Assembly (NCBI RefSeq): GCF_000243335.1
Contig: NZ_JH597773.1
Span: 500,489 to 564,488 of the forward strand
Reading direction: 5' to 3'
DNA: 64,000 nt
Source: Leptonema illini DSM 21528
GTDB taxonomy: Bacteria > Spirochaetota > Leptospiria > Leptospirales > Leptonemataceae
Part shown: positions 38,443 to 47,238 of the stretch, piece by piece
Numbering within the stretch: the first letter of the stretch is position 1
How the letters are laid out: each line of letters begins with the position of its first letter
Notes under the pieces: generated by a model
Seen by the model: the letters and a program-made list of their open reading frames with translations, nothing else
Databases searched by the model: none
What the model was told of the DNA's origin: nothing
Position numbers and translations under genes: made by a program

Positions 38443-40344
38443 ATGCAATCAGACGGCAAACAGAAAGATTTTCAGGTCTCTGAATCCCCCCTTCCCTATG
38501 GACAGGATCTTGACCGGTGGCTGAGCGAACGCGTCGCCCTTGCTCCGCGCCAGCCGGGCTGCTACCTCTGGAAAGACGAAACGGGCGAGGTGCTTTACGT
38601 GGGCAAGGCCGTGCGGCTGCGCGATCGCCTGCGCAACTACCTCAATCCCGATGATCCGCGGCGCATCGTGCTCATGCAGCGAGTGCGGGATCTGGAATGG
38701 ATCACCACCGAAACGGCGACGGAGGCATTGATCCTCGAAGATACGCTGATCAAGAAATTCTCGCCGCGCTACAACGTGCGCCTGAAAGACGACAAGCGTT
38801 ATCCGTTTTTATGCGTTTCGCTTTCAGAGCCGTATCCGCGCATCTTTCTGACGCGCAGGGCTCGCGAAGACGGCAATCGCTATTTTGGCCCCTACACCGA
38901 CGTAAAATCGGCCCGTCAGATCATCGACCTGATTCACAGAACCTTTCCGATCAGAAAAGTCAGACAGACGCTGCCGCTCAAACGTCCGCGTCGGCCGTGC
39001 ATGAACTTTCATATAAAGAGATGTCTTGCGCCCTGTCAGGGAAACGTGCCCACCGAAGAATACGATAAGATCGTGCAGGAGATACTGCTCTTTCTTGAGG
39101 GTCGGCAGGAGCTTCTTGAGGAGCGCGTGCAGCGGCGCATGGATGAATACAGCGAGCGAATGGAGTTTGAGAAGGCCGCTCTTTATAGAGATCTGCTTCT
39201 CTCGCTGCGTTCGTTCACCGAAAGACAGAACGTCCTGCGGCCCGGAACGGCCGATGAAGACGCCGTCGCCGTCTGTTTATCCGGCGATGAATCGGAGCGT
39301 GATCATGCGCAGGCCGTCGTGCTCGAGTTTCGCTCCGGGCGCATGATCGCCCGCAAATCGTATGCGCTGCAGGCTGCCTCGGGGTTACCCGAAACTGAGG
39401 CGCTCGGCTCTTTCTTGCGGGAGTATTATCTGAACAGCAAGCAGCCTCCGCCGCGCATCGTCATCCCGTCGGATTTTGAAGGCCGCAAAGAGCTTGAAGA
39501 TCTTTTAAAGGAGCGCACCGGATCGGCCATCCGCTTCGTCGTGCCGAAGGGCGAAGCACGCTCCCTTGTCGAGCTGGCCGCGAAAAACGCCGACCTGCTT
39601 CTGCGTGAGCGCGTGCTCGGACTGCGTCATCAGGACCGCAGCAAAGGCCTGAAAGAGATCGCCCGCATGCTCGGGTTAGGCGCTCCGCCGGCGTCCATGG
39701 AATGTTACGACATCTCGCACTTCGGAGGCAAAGAGACCGTCGCATCGGGCGTGCGCTTTGAAGACGGACTGCCGCGGCCGGCCGCCTATCGTCATTATAT
39801 TATACGCAGCGTGGACGGCATCGATGACCCGGCGTCGATGCAGGAGGTCATCGCCCGTCGCCTGCAGCGCTTGAGCAACGAGGGCCGCCCCTACCCCGAT
39901 CTCATCGTCATCGACGGCGGACATACGCAGTTAAGCGCCGCCCGCGAGGCCGCCGAGGCGCTGGGTGCATCACACGTGCCCATGGTCGGACTCGCCAAGC
40001 AGCGCGAAGAGATCTATCTGCCCGACAATCCCGTTCCGCTCACGCCCGATAAAGACAGCGCCGGTATGCGTATTCTGCGTCAGATGCGCGATGAGGCGCA
40101 TCGCTTCGCCATCACGCATCAACGCAAACGACGCAATCAGGCGGCGCTGAAACACAGCGTCGAATCCATTCCCGATATCGGCGCCGTAAGAAAGCGCGCT
40201 CTTTTGAAACACTTTAAAGATAAGAAGATCGAAGAGGCCAGCTTTGAAGATCTGATTGCCGTTCCCGGCATCGGCGAAGAACTGGCCGAGCGCATCGTCA
40301 GGCATTTTGCCGCGACATCAGAAGGAAGGAACGCAAATGGATAA
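38443..40344 (+). CDS. uvrC: Excinuclease ABC subunit C
   Basis: A 633-residue nucleotide-excision repair nuclease that makes both cuts around a lesion handed over by UvrA/UvrB. The N-terminal GIY-YIG domain begins 'PGCYLWKDETGEVLYVGKA' (about residues 37-55). The four-Cys cluster region includes 'CMNFHIKRCLAPC'. The UVR/UvrB-binding coiled coil is near 200-240 ('ERMEFEKAALYRDLL'). The C-terminal RNase H-like nuclease has 'ECYDISHFGG' and 'DLIVIDGGHTQL', and a helix-hairpin-helix tail ends 'VPGIGEELAERIV'. The length matches the family. It overlaps the next gene by eight bases. Confidence 0.96.
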   Translation: MQSDGKQKDFQVSESPLPYGQDLDRWLSERVALAPRQPGCYLWKDETGEVLYVGKAVRLRDRLRNYLNPDDPRRIVLMQRVRDLEWITTETATEALILEDTLIKKFSPRYNVRLKDDKRYPFLCVSLSEPYPRIFLTRRAREDGNRYFGPYTDVKSARQIIDLIHRTFPIRKVRQTLPLKRPRRPCMNFHIKRCLAPCQGNVPTEEYDKIVQEILLFLEGRQELLEERVQRRMDEYSERMEFEKAALYRDLLLSLRSFTERQNVLRPGTADEDAVAVCLSGDESERDHAQAVVLEFRSGRMIARKSYALQAASGLPETEALGSFLREYYLNSKQPPPRIVIPSDFEGRKELEDLLKERTGSAIRFVVPKGEARSLVELAAKNADLLLRERVLGLRHQDRSKGLKEIARMLGLGAPPASMECYDISHFGGKETVASGVRFEDGLPRPAAYRHYIIRSVDGIDDPASMQEVIARRLQRLSNEGRPYPDLIVIDGGHTQLSAAREAAEALGASHVPMVGLAKQREEIYLPDNPVPLTPDKDSAGMRILRQMRDEAHRFAITHQRKRRNQAALKHSVESIPDIGAVRKRALLKHFKDKKIEEASFEDLIAVPGIGEELAERIVRHFAATSEGRNANG

Positions 40345-40729
40345 CGATTTTGAAATCATCAACCGACATCTCGTCGTCAGCAAAGACCTGAACTTCTACG
40401 GAAACCTGCATGGCGGCGTCATGCTTCTGTGGATCGACGAGGCCGGCTATCTTTACGCCGTCGAAAAGATCGGCTATGCGAACCTCGTCACCGTCAGCCT
40501 TGAGAACGTACGCTTTCAGAATCCCGCACGCAACGGCGACGCCGTCGTTGTCCAGGGACGCATCAAGACCGTCGGTCGCAGTTCGCTCACCATTCAAACG
40601 CGCGCCCTTGTAAGAGATCCCGAAGGTCCGCGGGAGATCATCACCTGCGACATCACCTACGTCTGCCTGAAAGATGGGAAGCCGTTCTCGTACTTCAAGT
40701 CGCCGGACTATTTGCAGCGGGCGAAGTAG
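40337..40729 (+). CDS. Acyl-CoA thioesterase, hotdog fold
   Basis: A 130-residue hotdog-fold thioesterase. 'FYGNLHGGVMLLWIDEAGYLYA' contains the usual N-x-x-G-G-x-x-M-x-x-x-D active-site segment. 'VSLENVRFQNPARNGDAVVVQGRI' and 'REIITCDITYVCLKDGKP' follow the YciA/acyl-CoA hydrolase pattern. It hydrolyses acyl-CoA thioesters; chain preference cannot be told. GAAGGAAGGA upstream supports this ATG over an in-frame upstream extension, and it overlaps uvrC by eight bases. The IS1182-family element begins only about 30 bases past its stop. Confidence 0.85.
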   Translation: MDNDFEIINRHLVVSKDLNFYGNLHGGVMLLWIDEAGYLYAVEKIGYANLVTVSLENVRFQNPARNGDAVVVQGRIKTVGRSSLTIQTRALVRDPEGPREIITCDITYVCLKDGKPFSYFKSPDYLQRAK

Positions 40730-40759
40730 GAGGCGGGGGGTGGGATGCGCGGAGGTGGG

Positions 40760-40777
40760 GAGTCTGTCGAAAAACCT
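40760..40777 (+). repeat. IS1182 left terminal inverted repeat
   Basis: GAGTCTGTCGAAAAACCT, the exact reverse complement of 42456-42473. The outermost G/C pair could belong to the target rather than the element. Confidence 0.88.
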
Positions 40778-40831
40778 GAATCAATTCTGAATTCCCCTGG
40801 AAATTACCGGCCGGGTAGATTATCGGGGAGC

Positions 40832-42409
40832 ATGGCACGCTACAAACAGCCTGACTCTGATCAGAGCCAGATCGTTATCTTGAATTTCTCGGAGTTGTTT
40901 CCGGAGGATCATCCCATCTCCCGCCTGCTTGAGACGGTCCGGCGGCTAGATCTCAGCCGCTTTGATGCGAGTTACAGGAATGATTCGAAGCAGGGAGGTC
41001 GCCCGGCCATGCCGCCCGACCGAGTTCTGGCTATCATCATCTATTCATTGTTGTATGGAAACCTTTCCATGCGAGCCCTTGAGCGAGATCTCGGACAGCG
41101 TGCAGATTTGATGTATCTGTCCGGTGGGATGGAGATGGATCATTCAACCCTCGGAAAGTTCCGGCTGAGGCATGCGGCAGCAATTCAGGAATTGTTCACG
41201 CAGACAGTGTTCCTCGGTATCGAATCGGGATTCATCGATCTGGATACCGTCAGCATTGACAGCACAAAGATCAAGGCCAGTGCAAACAGACGGGATATAG
41301 GCACTCGCGAGGAACTTGAAAGGCGTTACGAGCATCTTGAATCTGTCTGTAAGAAACGCTACGATGAATGGGAGGCATCACAGAACGATGCAGAACAGGA
41401 ATTACTGGCAAAGAAAATCCAACAACTGGAGATCCAGAAAGAGAAGCTGTCTCTGGGGCTGGAGTTCTTGAAATCCAGACCTGACCGAAAGCGAGTTCAT
41501 CTTACAGATCCAGATGCAGACTGGCACAAAGACGGATCCAACAGCTTCATCGTGGGTTATTCGGCCCAGAATGCAGTGGATTTCCAGAGTGGCATGATTG
41601 TTTATCAGGAAATTGTTACGGGACAGAGCGACAGTACATTCACCAGTTCGCTTGTGAACAGAGTTGAGGGCGTAAAGGCGGAGTTCCTTCCCAAAAAAAC
41701 AGACGAAATCAAATACGTTCTCGATTGTGGATATGCGAGCGAGAATATTCTCAAAGAGCTTACAGGGCATGACCTCTATATGCCAGACCGGGAACTGGCA
41801 CACAAGAAGACCGGCGGTAAGATCAAGCCGGAGGAAAGAAATGAGGCTGCCGCTGAACCGCCTCTGATTGAGAGCAGCCATGCCTTGTTGCAATTCCACT
41901 ACGACCGAGACAACGATTGCTTTCAGTGTCCGGCCGGCGAAATCCTCACCTTCCAGCGCGAGAGAAATCTACAGGGAGTCCTCTACCGGCACTATCGACG
42001 TTATGGCTGTTCCCGGTGCTCTATGAAAGAGCAATGTATTGGCCCGGAAGGCAAGCGCAAAGAGCTCTGGATTCAGACCAAACATATTCCCGATTTACAA
42101 GTCCGTAGTTTACCTCCCCATCATGGAAGCAAAAAAAAGAAAACGGGGATGCGGTCTATTTCCAATCCCCTTACCCTTCTCATGAGAGAGAAGCTGGCAA
42201 CTCCAGATGGGAAGAAAACCTATGCTCGCCGATTTCCATCTGTCGAGGGCGTCTTTGGTGTGATGAAAAGTGCTCGTAATGGCTGGCAGTTCTTGCGGCG
42301 AACAAGAGAAAGGGTTCAAGTTGAATGGTCTGAGCGGTGCATTGCCCATAACCTTGCCCGAATGATCGGGTTTGTCCGGGTAAATCCGATTGCGGCTGAC
42401 AATATCTGA
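40832..42409 (+). CDS. IS1182-family transposase
   Basis: A 525-residue DDE transposase. The N-terminal DUF772-type block is 'NFSELFPEDHPISRLLETVRR' (in part) with 'SLLYGNLSMRALERDL'. The DDE core has 'VSIDSTKIKASANR' for the first Asp and 'YVLDCGYAS' for the second. A Cys-rich insert 'CSRCSMKEQCIGPEG' follows, then 'RFPSVEGVFGVMKSARNGWQFLRR' with the catalytic Glu. This arrangement is that of the IS1182/IS1380-like group; IS1182 fits best. It looks intact. The start at MARYKQP is chosen over an upstream one at 40745 that lies outside the element's inverted repeat. Confidence 0.9.
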   Translation: MARYKQPDSDQSQIVILNFSELFPEDHPISRLLETVRRLDLSRFDASYRNDSKQGGRPAMPPDRVLAIIIYSLLYGNLSMRALERDLGQRADLMYLSGGMEMDHSTLGKFRLRHAAAIQELFTQTVFLGIESGFIDLDTVSIDSTKIKASANRRDIGTREELERRYEHLESVCKKRYDEWEASQNDAEQELLAKKIQQLEIQKEKLSLGLEFLKSRPDRKRVHLTDPDADWHKDGSNSFIVGYSAQNAVDFQSGMIVYQEIVTGQSDSTFTSSLVNRVEGVKAEFLPKKTDEIKYVLDCGYASENILKELTGHDLYMPDRELAHKKTGGKIKPEERNEAAAEPPLIESSHALLQFHYDRDNDCFQCPAGEILTFQRERNLQGVLYRHYRRYGCSRCSMKEQCIGPEGKRKELWIQTKHIPDLQVRSLPPHHGSKKKKTGMRSISNPLTLLMREKLATPDGKKTYARRFPSVEGVFGVMKSARNGWQFLRRTRERVQVEWSERCIAHNLARMIGFVRVNPIAADNI

Positions 42410-42437
42410 GCAAGAGCCCGGTCGGGCGACCGGGAGC

Positions 42438-44522
42438 TCACGCGCTTAACGAGATAGGTTTTTCGACAGACTCGTCCCAGAACCCACCCTCCGAGAATCC
42501 CGTGACATACTTCAGCCCATCCCACGCCGCTCCGATGCCGCTGCCAATCACGCCTGCCAGCGCACCATATCCGCCAAGGGTACTCATGCCACCTTCCCAG
42601 AATCTGCCCCAGGCAGTGTCAGCAGATTTCACCGGTGCGTCAAAGACGAGGTTGCCATTCTCATCGCGACGACCAAATACGCCGGCTCCCGTCATCAGGT
42701 CGACCATACGCTGAGTCTGGTTGAAGTCATTTGTATCCGCAGCCCAGTCGCTCAGGTCATTCTGCCAGTCTCGGGACTGCGACTGCATCATCGTTCCGAG
42801 TACGCTGCCCAGATCTGAGAAATCAGATTCCGCCATCGCAGCGTAGTTGTTATCCTGACCGGCATACATCTTACCATACTGCACCGTCATATGCATTCCC
42901 GTGGAAAAAATCGAGCGAGTTAAGTCGCTGGCCAGAGTTCCTTGCTGCAACTTCATAGCGCTTGCCGTGCCTGCCGATGCAAACGCTATGGCCGTCCCTA
43001 TAAGAGCGTTATCCCCACGCTCCCCTGCCAGGCTCCAGTGTCCTGTATAACGACCATCGCTGTCATATTCCATTCCAGAATTCACGAGATTCAGGCCGGT
43101 CATAGTCGCCATCGCATAAGCGCTGCCTGCTTTCGTTGCTGCTGCAGCTGCGTTTGCAGCGGCAACGGCTCCCTGACCCGCGGCAGCATTCCCTGCGGCA
43201 ACGGCATTGCCGGCTACAGCGCCGCCAGTCGCTCCACCTACCACGTCGACCAGCGTATTCATCGCCCCCTGATCCGTCATCTGATAGCTGCGTTTGCCTG
43301 TCTTCGGATCAACGTGGATCGAGTTGCCGGCAGCGCTCATCGTTGCACCGACCGCTATCATAGCCGCTCCGATTGCAGTGCCCACTCCCGGAACAAACTG
43401 CGCTGCTGTACCCGCCGCTACAAGCAGCGACCCGCCAACCCGTAGAGGCATCACAGAGGCCTGTAGCAACTGCGCCTCCCACATATAACCGGCATCCTTA
43501 CCGTAAACCTCAGAGGCGACTCGCACGTTCTGGATAGAATTGGCAAGAATCGTCACCGGGTTAAACTGATTCACCGTCGCCGTAAGCGGATCAATCGATC
43601 CGGCCATGCGTTCCATACGGCCGGCGTCTTTGCCGTCTATATATCGGTTCACAAGATCGAGCTTGTTATAAAAGCCCAGATAGATGCCGCTCGGGCGATT
43701 CCCGCCGTCGCCTAATTCACCGAAGCCGGGGTCATTCACATACTTCAAAATGTCGAGGGCGGCAGAGGCGTTGTCTTCGCTGATGGCCGATGCTATCGCC
43801 TCCTGCACCTTCGCGTCGGCATAGCCCTTCAGGTCGTCGTCTTCGTCAAGGCCGGACGAGATCTTCTCGCTCGAGCCTGCAGGCTTGCCGATCCACCATG
43901 CTAATTCGCCGATGACCTCTTTATCACGGGAGTTCTTGCGTTCCGATACCGTGCCGGTGCCCATGATCTTCTCAAAGGCATGCTGTAGAATAAGCTTCTG
44001 CACGGCAAAGAACGATTCTACCTGTACCGTGTCGGCGGCTTCGAGGAACGACGGCAGATCGGCCATGATCTCGTCGCGGCTCTTATTGATCATGCCGCCA
44101 TTCTTATCGCGAAGCAGGGCTCCGCCGGAATCACCGCCAAGAGAAGAGAGATAACCGTCAAAGGCTGCTCTGCCGTCAAACCACTGATACGCCTCTACCA
44201 TGCCGACGGCGCTTGAAACAAGCTTGCTCTGCTTGATATAGACGTTACCCGACCTGACAAATCCCGCTCCAAGAGCAGCCATCTCGGTCTGCTGCTCGAT
44301 GGCACGGTTCTGACGGTCGATCTGCTCCAGTAGATCTGACATGAGTTTCTGATACTGCTCCAGGATCTTCGCGTTGGCATAGACGACCATCTGAGGCTCA
44401 ACCGCAACCTCTTCTCCGCTATGGCGCGTATTTATGAAAGGCGGGGCGCTCCGCGTCCTGCTCCGCTCTCGGGAGGGAGCGGTTTCACTGGGTTTTGAGG
44501 CCTCTTGTTCCGGGCGCCACGG
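42438..44522 (-). pseudogene. TIGR04388-like giant protein fragment, cut by IS1182
   Basis: An open frame of about 694 codons on the minus strand; the first ATG is at 44390, giving 650 residues, but coding-like sequence extends up to 44522. The N-terminal part has coiled-coil and charged helices. A long Ala/Gly-rich hydrophobic zone follows ('AAGTAAQFVPGVGTAIGAAM', 'VVGGATGGAVAGNAVAAG'), then 'MQSQSRDWQNDLSDW' and 'GGYGALAGVIGSGIGAAW'. This style matches the Leptospira TIGR04388 very-large-protein family and the pre-toxin zone of polymorphic toxins (a recognition judgement, not a search). The last host codon is near 42474; the C-terminus is replaced by IS-encoded residues. The 5' end is also missing. 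Confidence 0.6.
42456..42473 (-). repeat. IS1182 right terminal inverted repeat
   Basis: AGGTTTTTCGACAGACTC, matching the left end in reverse. In the minus frame it encodes the last non-host residues (SVEKP) of the truncated giant-protein fragment. Confidence 0.88.
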
Positions 44523-44823
44523 TTAACGTAAATGCTTCAGGGAAATAGAAATGCCACCAACCGGCGGGCTCTTGCGGCGAGGAACTCCTCGCTATAAACG
44601 CAGGCAAAGGGAACAACAGAAAGGCCAGCAAGCGGGTCCCCTCTTCGCCGCGGCGATCCCTGGCGCGGGATCCGTCTGGAGAATTTACTGGCGTTACCCG
44701 AGATCCTTGCTTCACCGAAGAAGAATCATCGGTCAGACCGAAGTGATCTTTTCCAACAGCGCTCCCGAGGGCGGGAACAATACCATGAAGTAAGGGCACC
44801 TCTCCCCATAGAAGTCATATTCT
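44523..44823. other. Non-coding scar between remnants
   Basis: No supported gene. It contains a small perfect hairpin (GCGAGGA-ACT-CCTCGC type) at about 44576-44593 and otherwise shows no coherent frame. It is probably debris between the truncated giant-protein gene and a transposase remnant. Confidence 0.4.
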
Positions 44824-45021
44824 TATGACGACGTGATCCGAATTCTCGAAAAGGCTGCGCCTGAATTTAACAGTCGGCCTCACGGTCAGCTCTACGGTCT
44901 TTCCCCCGATGACATTCTGGCGGGAAAGATGCCCGATAAACGGCTCTTCCGTGAAAAAATCGAGCAGGCGAGAGCGAACCGACCGGAAATCAACAGAAAT
45001 GAGTTCTGCGGTATCTGCTGA
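44824..45021 (+). pseudogene. C-terminal remnant of an integrase-core transposase
   Basis: About 65 codons beginning YDDVIRILEKAAPEF. 'EFNSRPHGQLYGLSPDDILAGKMPDK' (in part) followed by 'LFREKIEQARANRPEIN' and ending 'CGIC' is the typical tail of rve-type transposases (…NNRPHGxLxGLTPxEVL…). The catalytic domain and upstream part are absent, so this is a dead relic of a fourth mobile element in the island. No ends can be defined. The following 150 bases to 45174 hold nothing I recognise. Confidence 0.6.
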
Positions 45022-45174
45022 TAACATAGGAAAGCCGTTAACTGACCTCAAATCCTCGAACAGCTTGCGGATTTTCCCTCGTGAGGATAACTCAACGGGC
45101 ATTTTACAGCTTCTCAAAATAATCGGACGGCTTTCTCGAATTTCAACAGGCCAGCGTACAGAGAAGGTCCGCCG

Positions 45175-45909
45175 CTACTGTTTTTCATCGATACAGCCCT
45201 CAGACGGATAACAACGAATAAACCTTTCTCCAGTGTCGTTTGCTATTACTTCTTTCAGATCTTCCCGGCACTCATCAGCCCTGTTCTTGACAAGACGATT
45301 ATCGTTCCATAGGCCCCAGTCCACTTTTCCCTCGCGAACGACGGCGCCACAACCATACAGCTTACCCGCTAGAAAATGACCGATGTATCGATCCCAATTT
45401 GCCCATTGGATAAAATAGGGATTGTTTTGCTGATCCGGTGCTGGCACAAACATGGAAATAGCATCAATATCAATATAAACAATTTCACCACTATCCTCGC
45501 TGCAATCTCCTTGCAGGCAGACGATATGATTATCCAGCCATCTTCCATTCAAAACCGTTTGACCTGGGGCGGTACGAATGCCATTCCCCTCGCGATAGTT
45601 CCATCGTACATTTCCCTTATAGACGACACCATTTCCCCAAGTAATTGTCGCATCACCTTTCAGATATCCGTTTTCAAAGATACCATCATAATCAACAGGA
45701 TACTCCTGATCGAACACAAAAGTATACTGGGTCCCTCGACCATTCTTACAATCACCCTTGCAATATGGGCGGTATTCTCCTTTGGTCGAAGGATCACTGC
45801 ACATCATAACCATTAAGCATAAAAATATGGAGGTGACAAAACTCAGGCATGTGACAGCACCCTTGCTGACCAGGCGCTGTCGATCATCGAGGTTCGATTG
45901 GATCGACAT
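45175..45909 (-). CDS. MORN-repeat membrane-anchored protein
   Basis: A 244-residue protein with an N-terminal hydrophobic segment ending 'LMVMMCSDPS', which could be a signal anchor or a poor lipobox. The next part has MORN-type repeats: 'YDGIFENGYLKGDATITWGNG' (in part) and 'YKGNVRWNYREGNG', with CxxxC and other Cys that could form disulphides. The C-terminal half 'IQWANWDRYIGHFLAGKLYGCGAVV' is MORN-like too. It starts inside the 3' end of the NlpC/P60-like gene (26-base overlap), so the two were co-translated. That layout fits an effector followed by an immunity or accessory lipoprotein, but this is inference. An in-frame start at 45954 is possible. Confidence 0.65.
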   Translation of the reverse strand: MSIQSNLDDRQRLVSKGAVTCLSFVTSIFLCLMVMMCSDPSTKGEYRPYCKGDCKNGRGTQYTFVFDQEYPVDYDGIFENGYLKGDATITWGNGVVYKGNVRWNYREGNGIRTAPGQTVLNGRWLDNHIVCLQGDCSEDSGEIVYIDIDAISMFVPAPDQQNNPYFIQWANWDRYIGHFLAGKLYGCGAVVREGKVDWGLWNDNRLVKNRADECREDLKEVIANDTGERFIRCYPSEGCIDEKQ

Positions 45910-46902
45910 ATTTTGATTTTCTCTTATCTGTATACTGCGCATAGTAGAAGCCACCTATTCCCTTTTGGTTTTTGTAGTACTTGTTAATTGACGGACCAGT
46001 AGATCGATCGTCTCCAAGGCTTTCTGTTACAGTTATATATTCGCCCCTCTTGTAGTCAACAACCTGAACAACATGGCCGGCAAAGGGTTTTCCGTTCCAA
46101 TTTACTACGCCGTTCGGCCGCCTTGATACACCATTGGCCAGCTCAGAAGAAGAAACTATAATAGTACCTCGCCTGATTTCGTCAGTAGGTTTGTAAAAAT
46201 GCCTGTTATAGAGGATATTCAGCGGACCGGTATATCCGTTTCGTTCTTTACCTACATCCCACTGTGCTTTGGCCCATGGATCCTTATTCATGCCAGCCAT
46301 GTCAAAACGAGAGGCAGGCCATTGAATATGCGTCAACGTATCCACATACTTAGTATTCGGGTCTGTTCCAAACGCCTATGTATGAAGATACGATATCCAT
46401 TCCGAACAATCCAGACCGATTCCCATGGCTGCAGGGTTAAAAGTGAAATTATCATACTTACCATCAGGTTGAAAGTGTTTACTTCCGTTACCCTGATAAT
46501 GGTGGTAGTAATTGCCATACACTTTTTTCTCGGCGCTTCGTACCATGCGCTCACCGATCCAGACACCTTCCTTCTTCCATAGATCGTTTGTTTCTCTCGT
46601 GCTATTCCAGAAGTCTAACTCTTCAGATGCACTGAATGGCCGCATTGGCTGCCCCGGCTGCGGTGGTACGGGCGCTTGATAGGCCGGCTGTTTGCCAGAT
46701 AGGCCCAGATTCTGCCTGATATTTTCACTAAGTCTTGATGTCGCTCGATTCCAATTTTCCTTTAGCTGATTAAAATAGTCAAGGGCTTCTGGAGCGGTCT
46801 GGTTGTCCGATGGCTGTGATGCCGCAGTATTCGACTGTGACGGATCTGTCTTCCTGTAAGCTGTAACAAATTTCTCAAGCGGCGTTATGTCAAAGCCTGC
46901 AT
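45884..46902 (-). pseudogene. NlpC/P60-like C-terminal domain gene, broken
   Basis: A minus-strand frame of about 340 codons with one amber stop at 46376-46378. From the IS3 boundary it runs 'NAGFDITPLEKFVTAYRKTD', a Gln/Pro/Ser linker, then 'SEELDFWNSTRETNDLWKKE', 'GIGLDCSEWISYLHT', the amber codon, and later 'GHVVQVVDYKRGEYITVTES'. 'LDCSEW' and 'GHVV' look like the Cys and His of an NlpC/P60 or amidase cysteine hydrolase. The 5' part is cut by the IS3 element at 46902/46903. It is probably the C-terminal module of a larger secreted protein, related to the giant-protein fragment nearby. The mutated locus cannot make the full domain. Confidence 0.6.
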
Positions 46903-46956
46903 TGATCTTCCCCCCTTTTCCTGGACAGGAGACAGTAAAATGAAAAGGGGTAGTTT

Positions 46957-47238
46957 ATGGGCAAAAGAGGCCAGCATTACGATGATAGCTTTCGCAGAAT
47001 GGCGGTGGATCGGTGGATTCGCGGCGGCAAAACCAGCAAAGAGGTGGCAGACGATCTTGGGATCTCAGTCAATTCCTTGAGAGCATGGAAAGCGCTGTAT
47101 CTATCAGAGCCGGGTGGTCCTCAGCAGCAAAACCTGCAAGAGGAAGTTAATCGTTTAAAAAAGGAAGTCATGGAGTTACAGGAGGAGCGCGATATTCTAA
47201 AAAAGTCCGTTGCCATCTTCTTGAAACCCCGAAAATGA
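46957..47238 (+). CDS. IS3-family transposase OrfA
   Basis: A 93-residue DNA-binding protein with a helix-turn-helix ('KTSKEVADDLGISVNSLRAWK') and a C-terminal leucine-zipper-like helix ('LQEEVNRLKKEVMELQEERDILKK'). OrfA alone usually regulates transposition. Near its end CTA AAA AAG gives the slippery heptamer A6G at 47199-47205, from which a -1 shift enters orfB. Its stop overlaps the orfB ATG by four bases (ATGA). Confidence 0.88.
   Translation: MGKRGQHYDDSFRRMAVDRWIRGGKTSKEVADDLGISVNSLRAWKALYLSEPGGPQQQNLQEEVNRLKKEVMELQEERDILKKSVAIFLKPRK
47199..47205 (+). promoter_or_regulatory. A6G programmed -1 frameshift site
   Basis: AAAAAAG is in phase as A AAA AAG within orfA. Slipping back one base continues V-R-C-H-L-L-E-T-P-K directly into the orfB frame, giving the OrfAB fusion transposase expected for IS3. 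Confidence 0.75.

Larger units (their letters stand above)
40760..42473 (+). mobile_element. IS1182-family insertion sequence, complete
   Basis: A 1.7-kb element with perfect 18-base terminal inverted repeats (40760-40777 and 42456-42473) and one intact transposase. I see no convincing target-site duplication in the flanks. Its right end lies within the reading frame of a host gene on the minus strand, which now stops inside the element. Confidence 0.9.

Noticed and set aside
40730..42480. Target-site duplication of the IS1182 element
   Set aside because: The flanks (…GGTGGG and GTCCCA…) do not match directly; the similarity is only in inverted GC-rich tracts.
42942..43445. Arg/Cys-rich plus-strand frame in the island
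   Set aside because: It mirrors the Ala/Gly-rich zone of the giant-protein fragment and has no start signal or domain.
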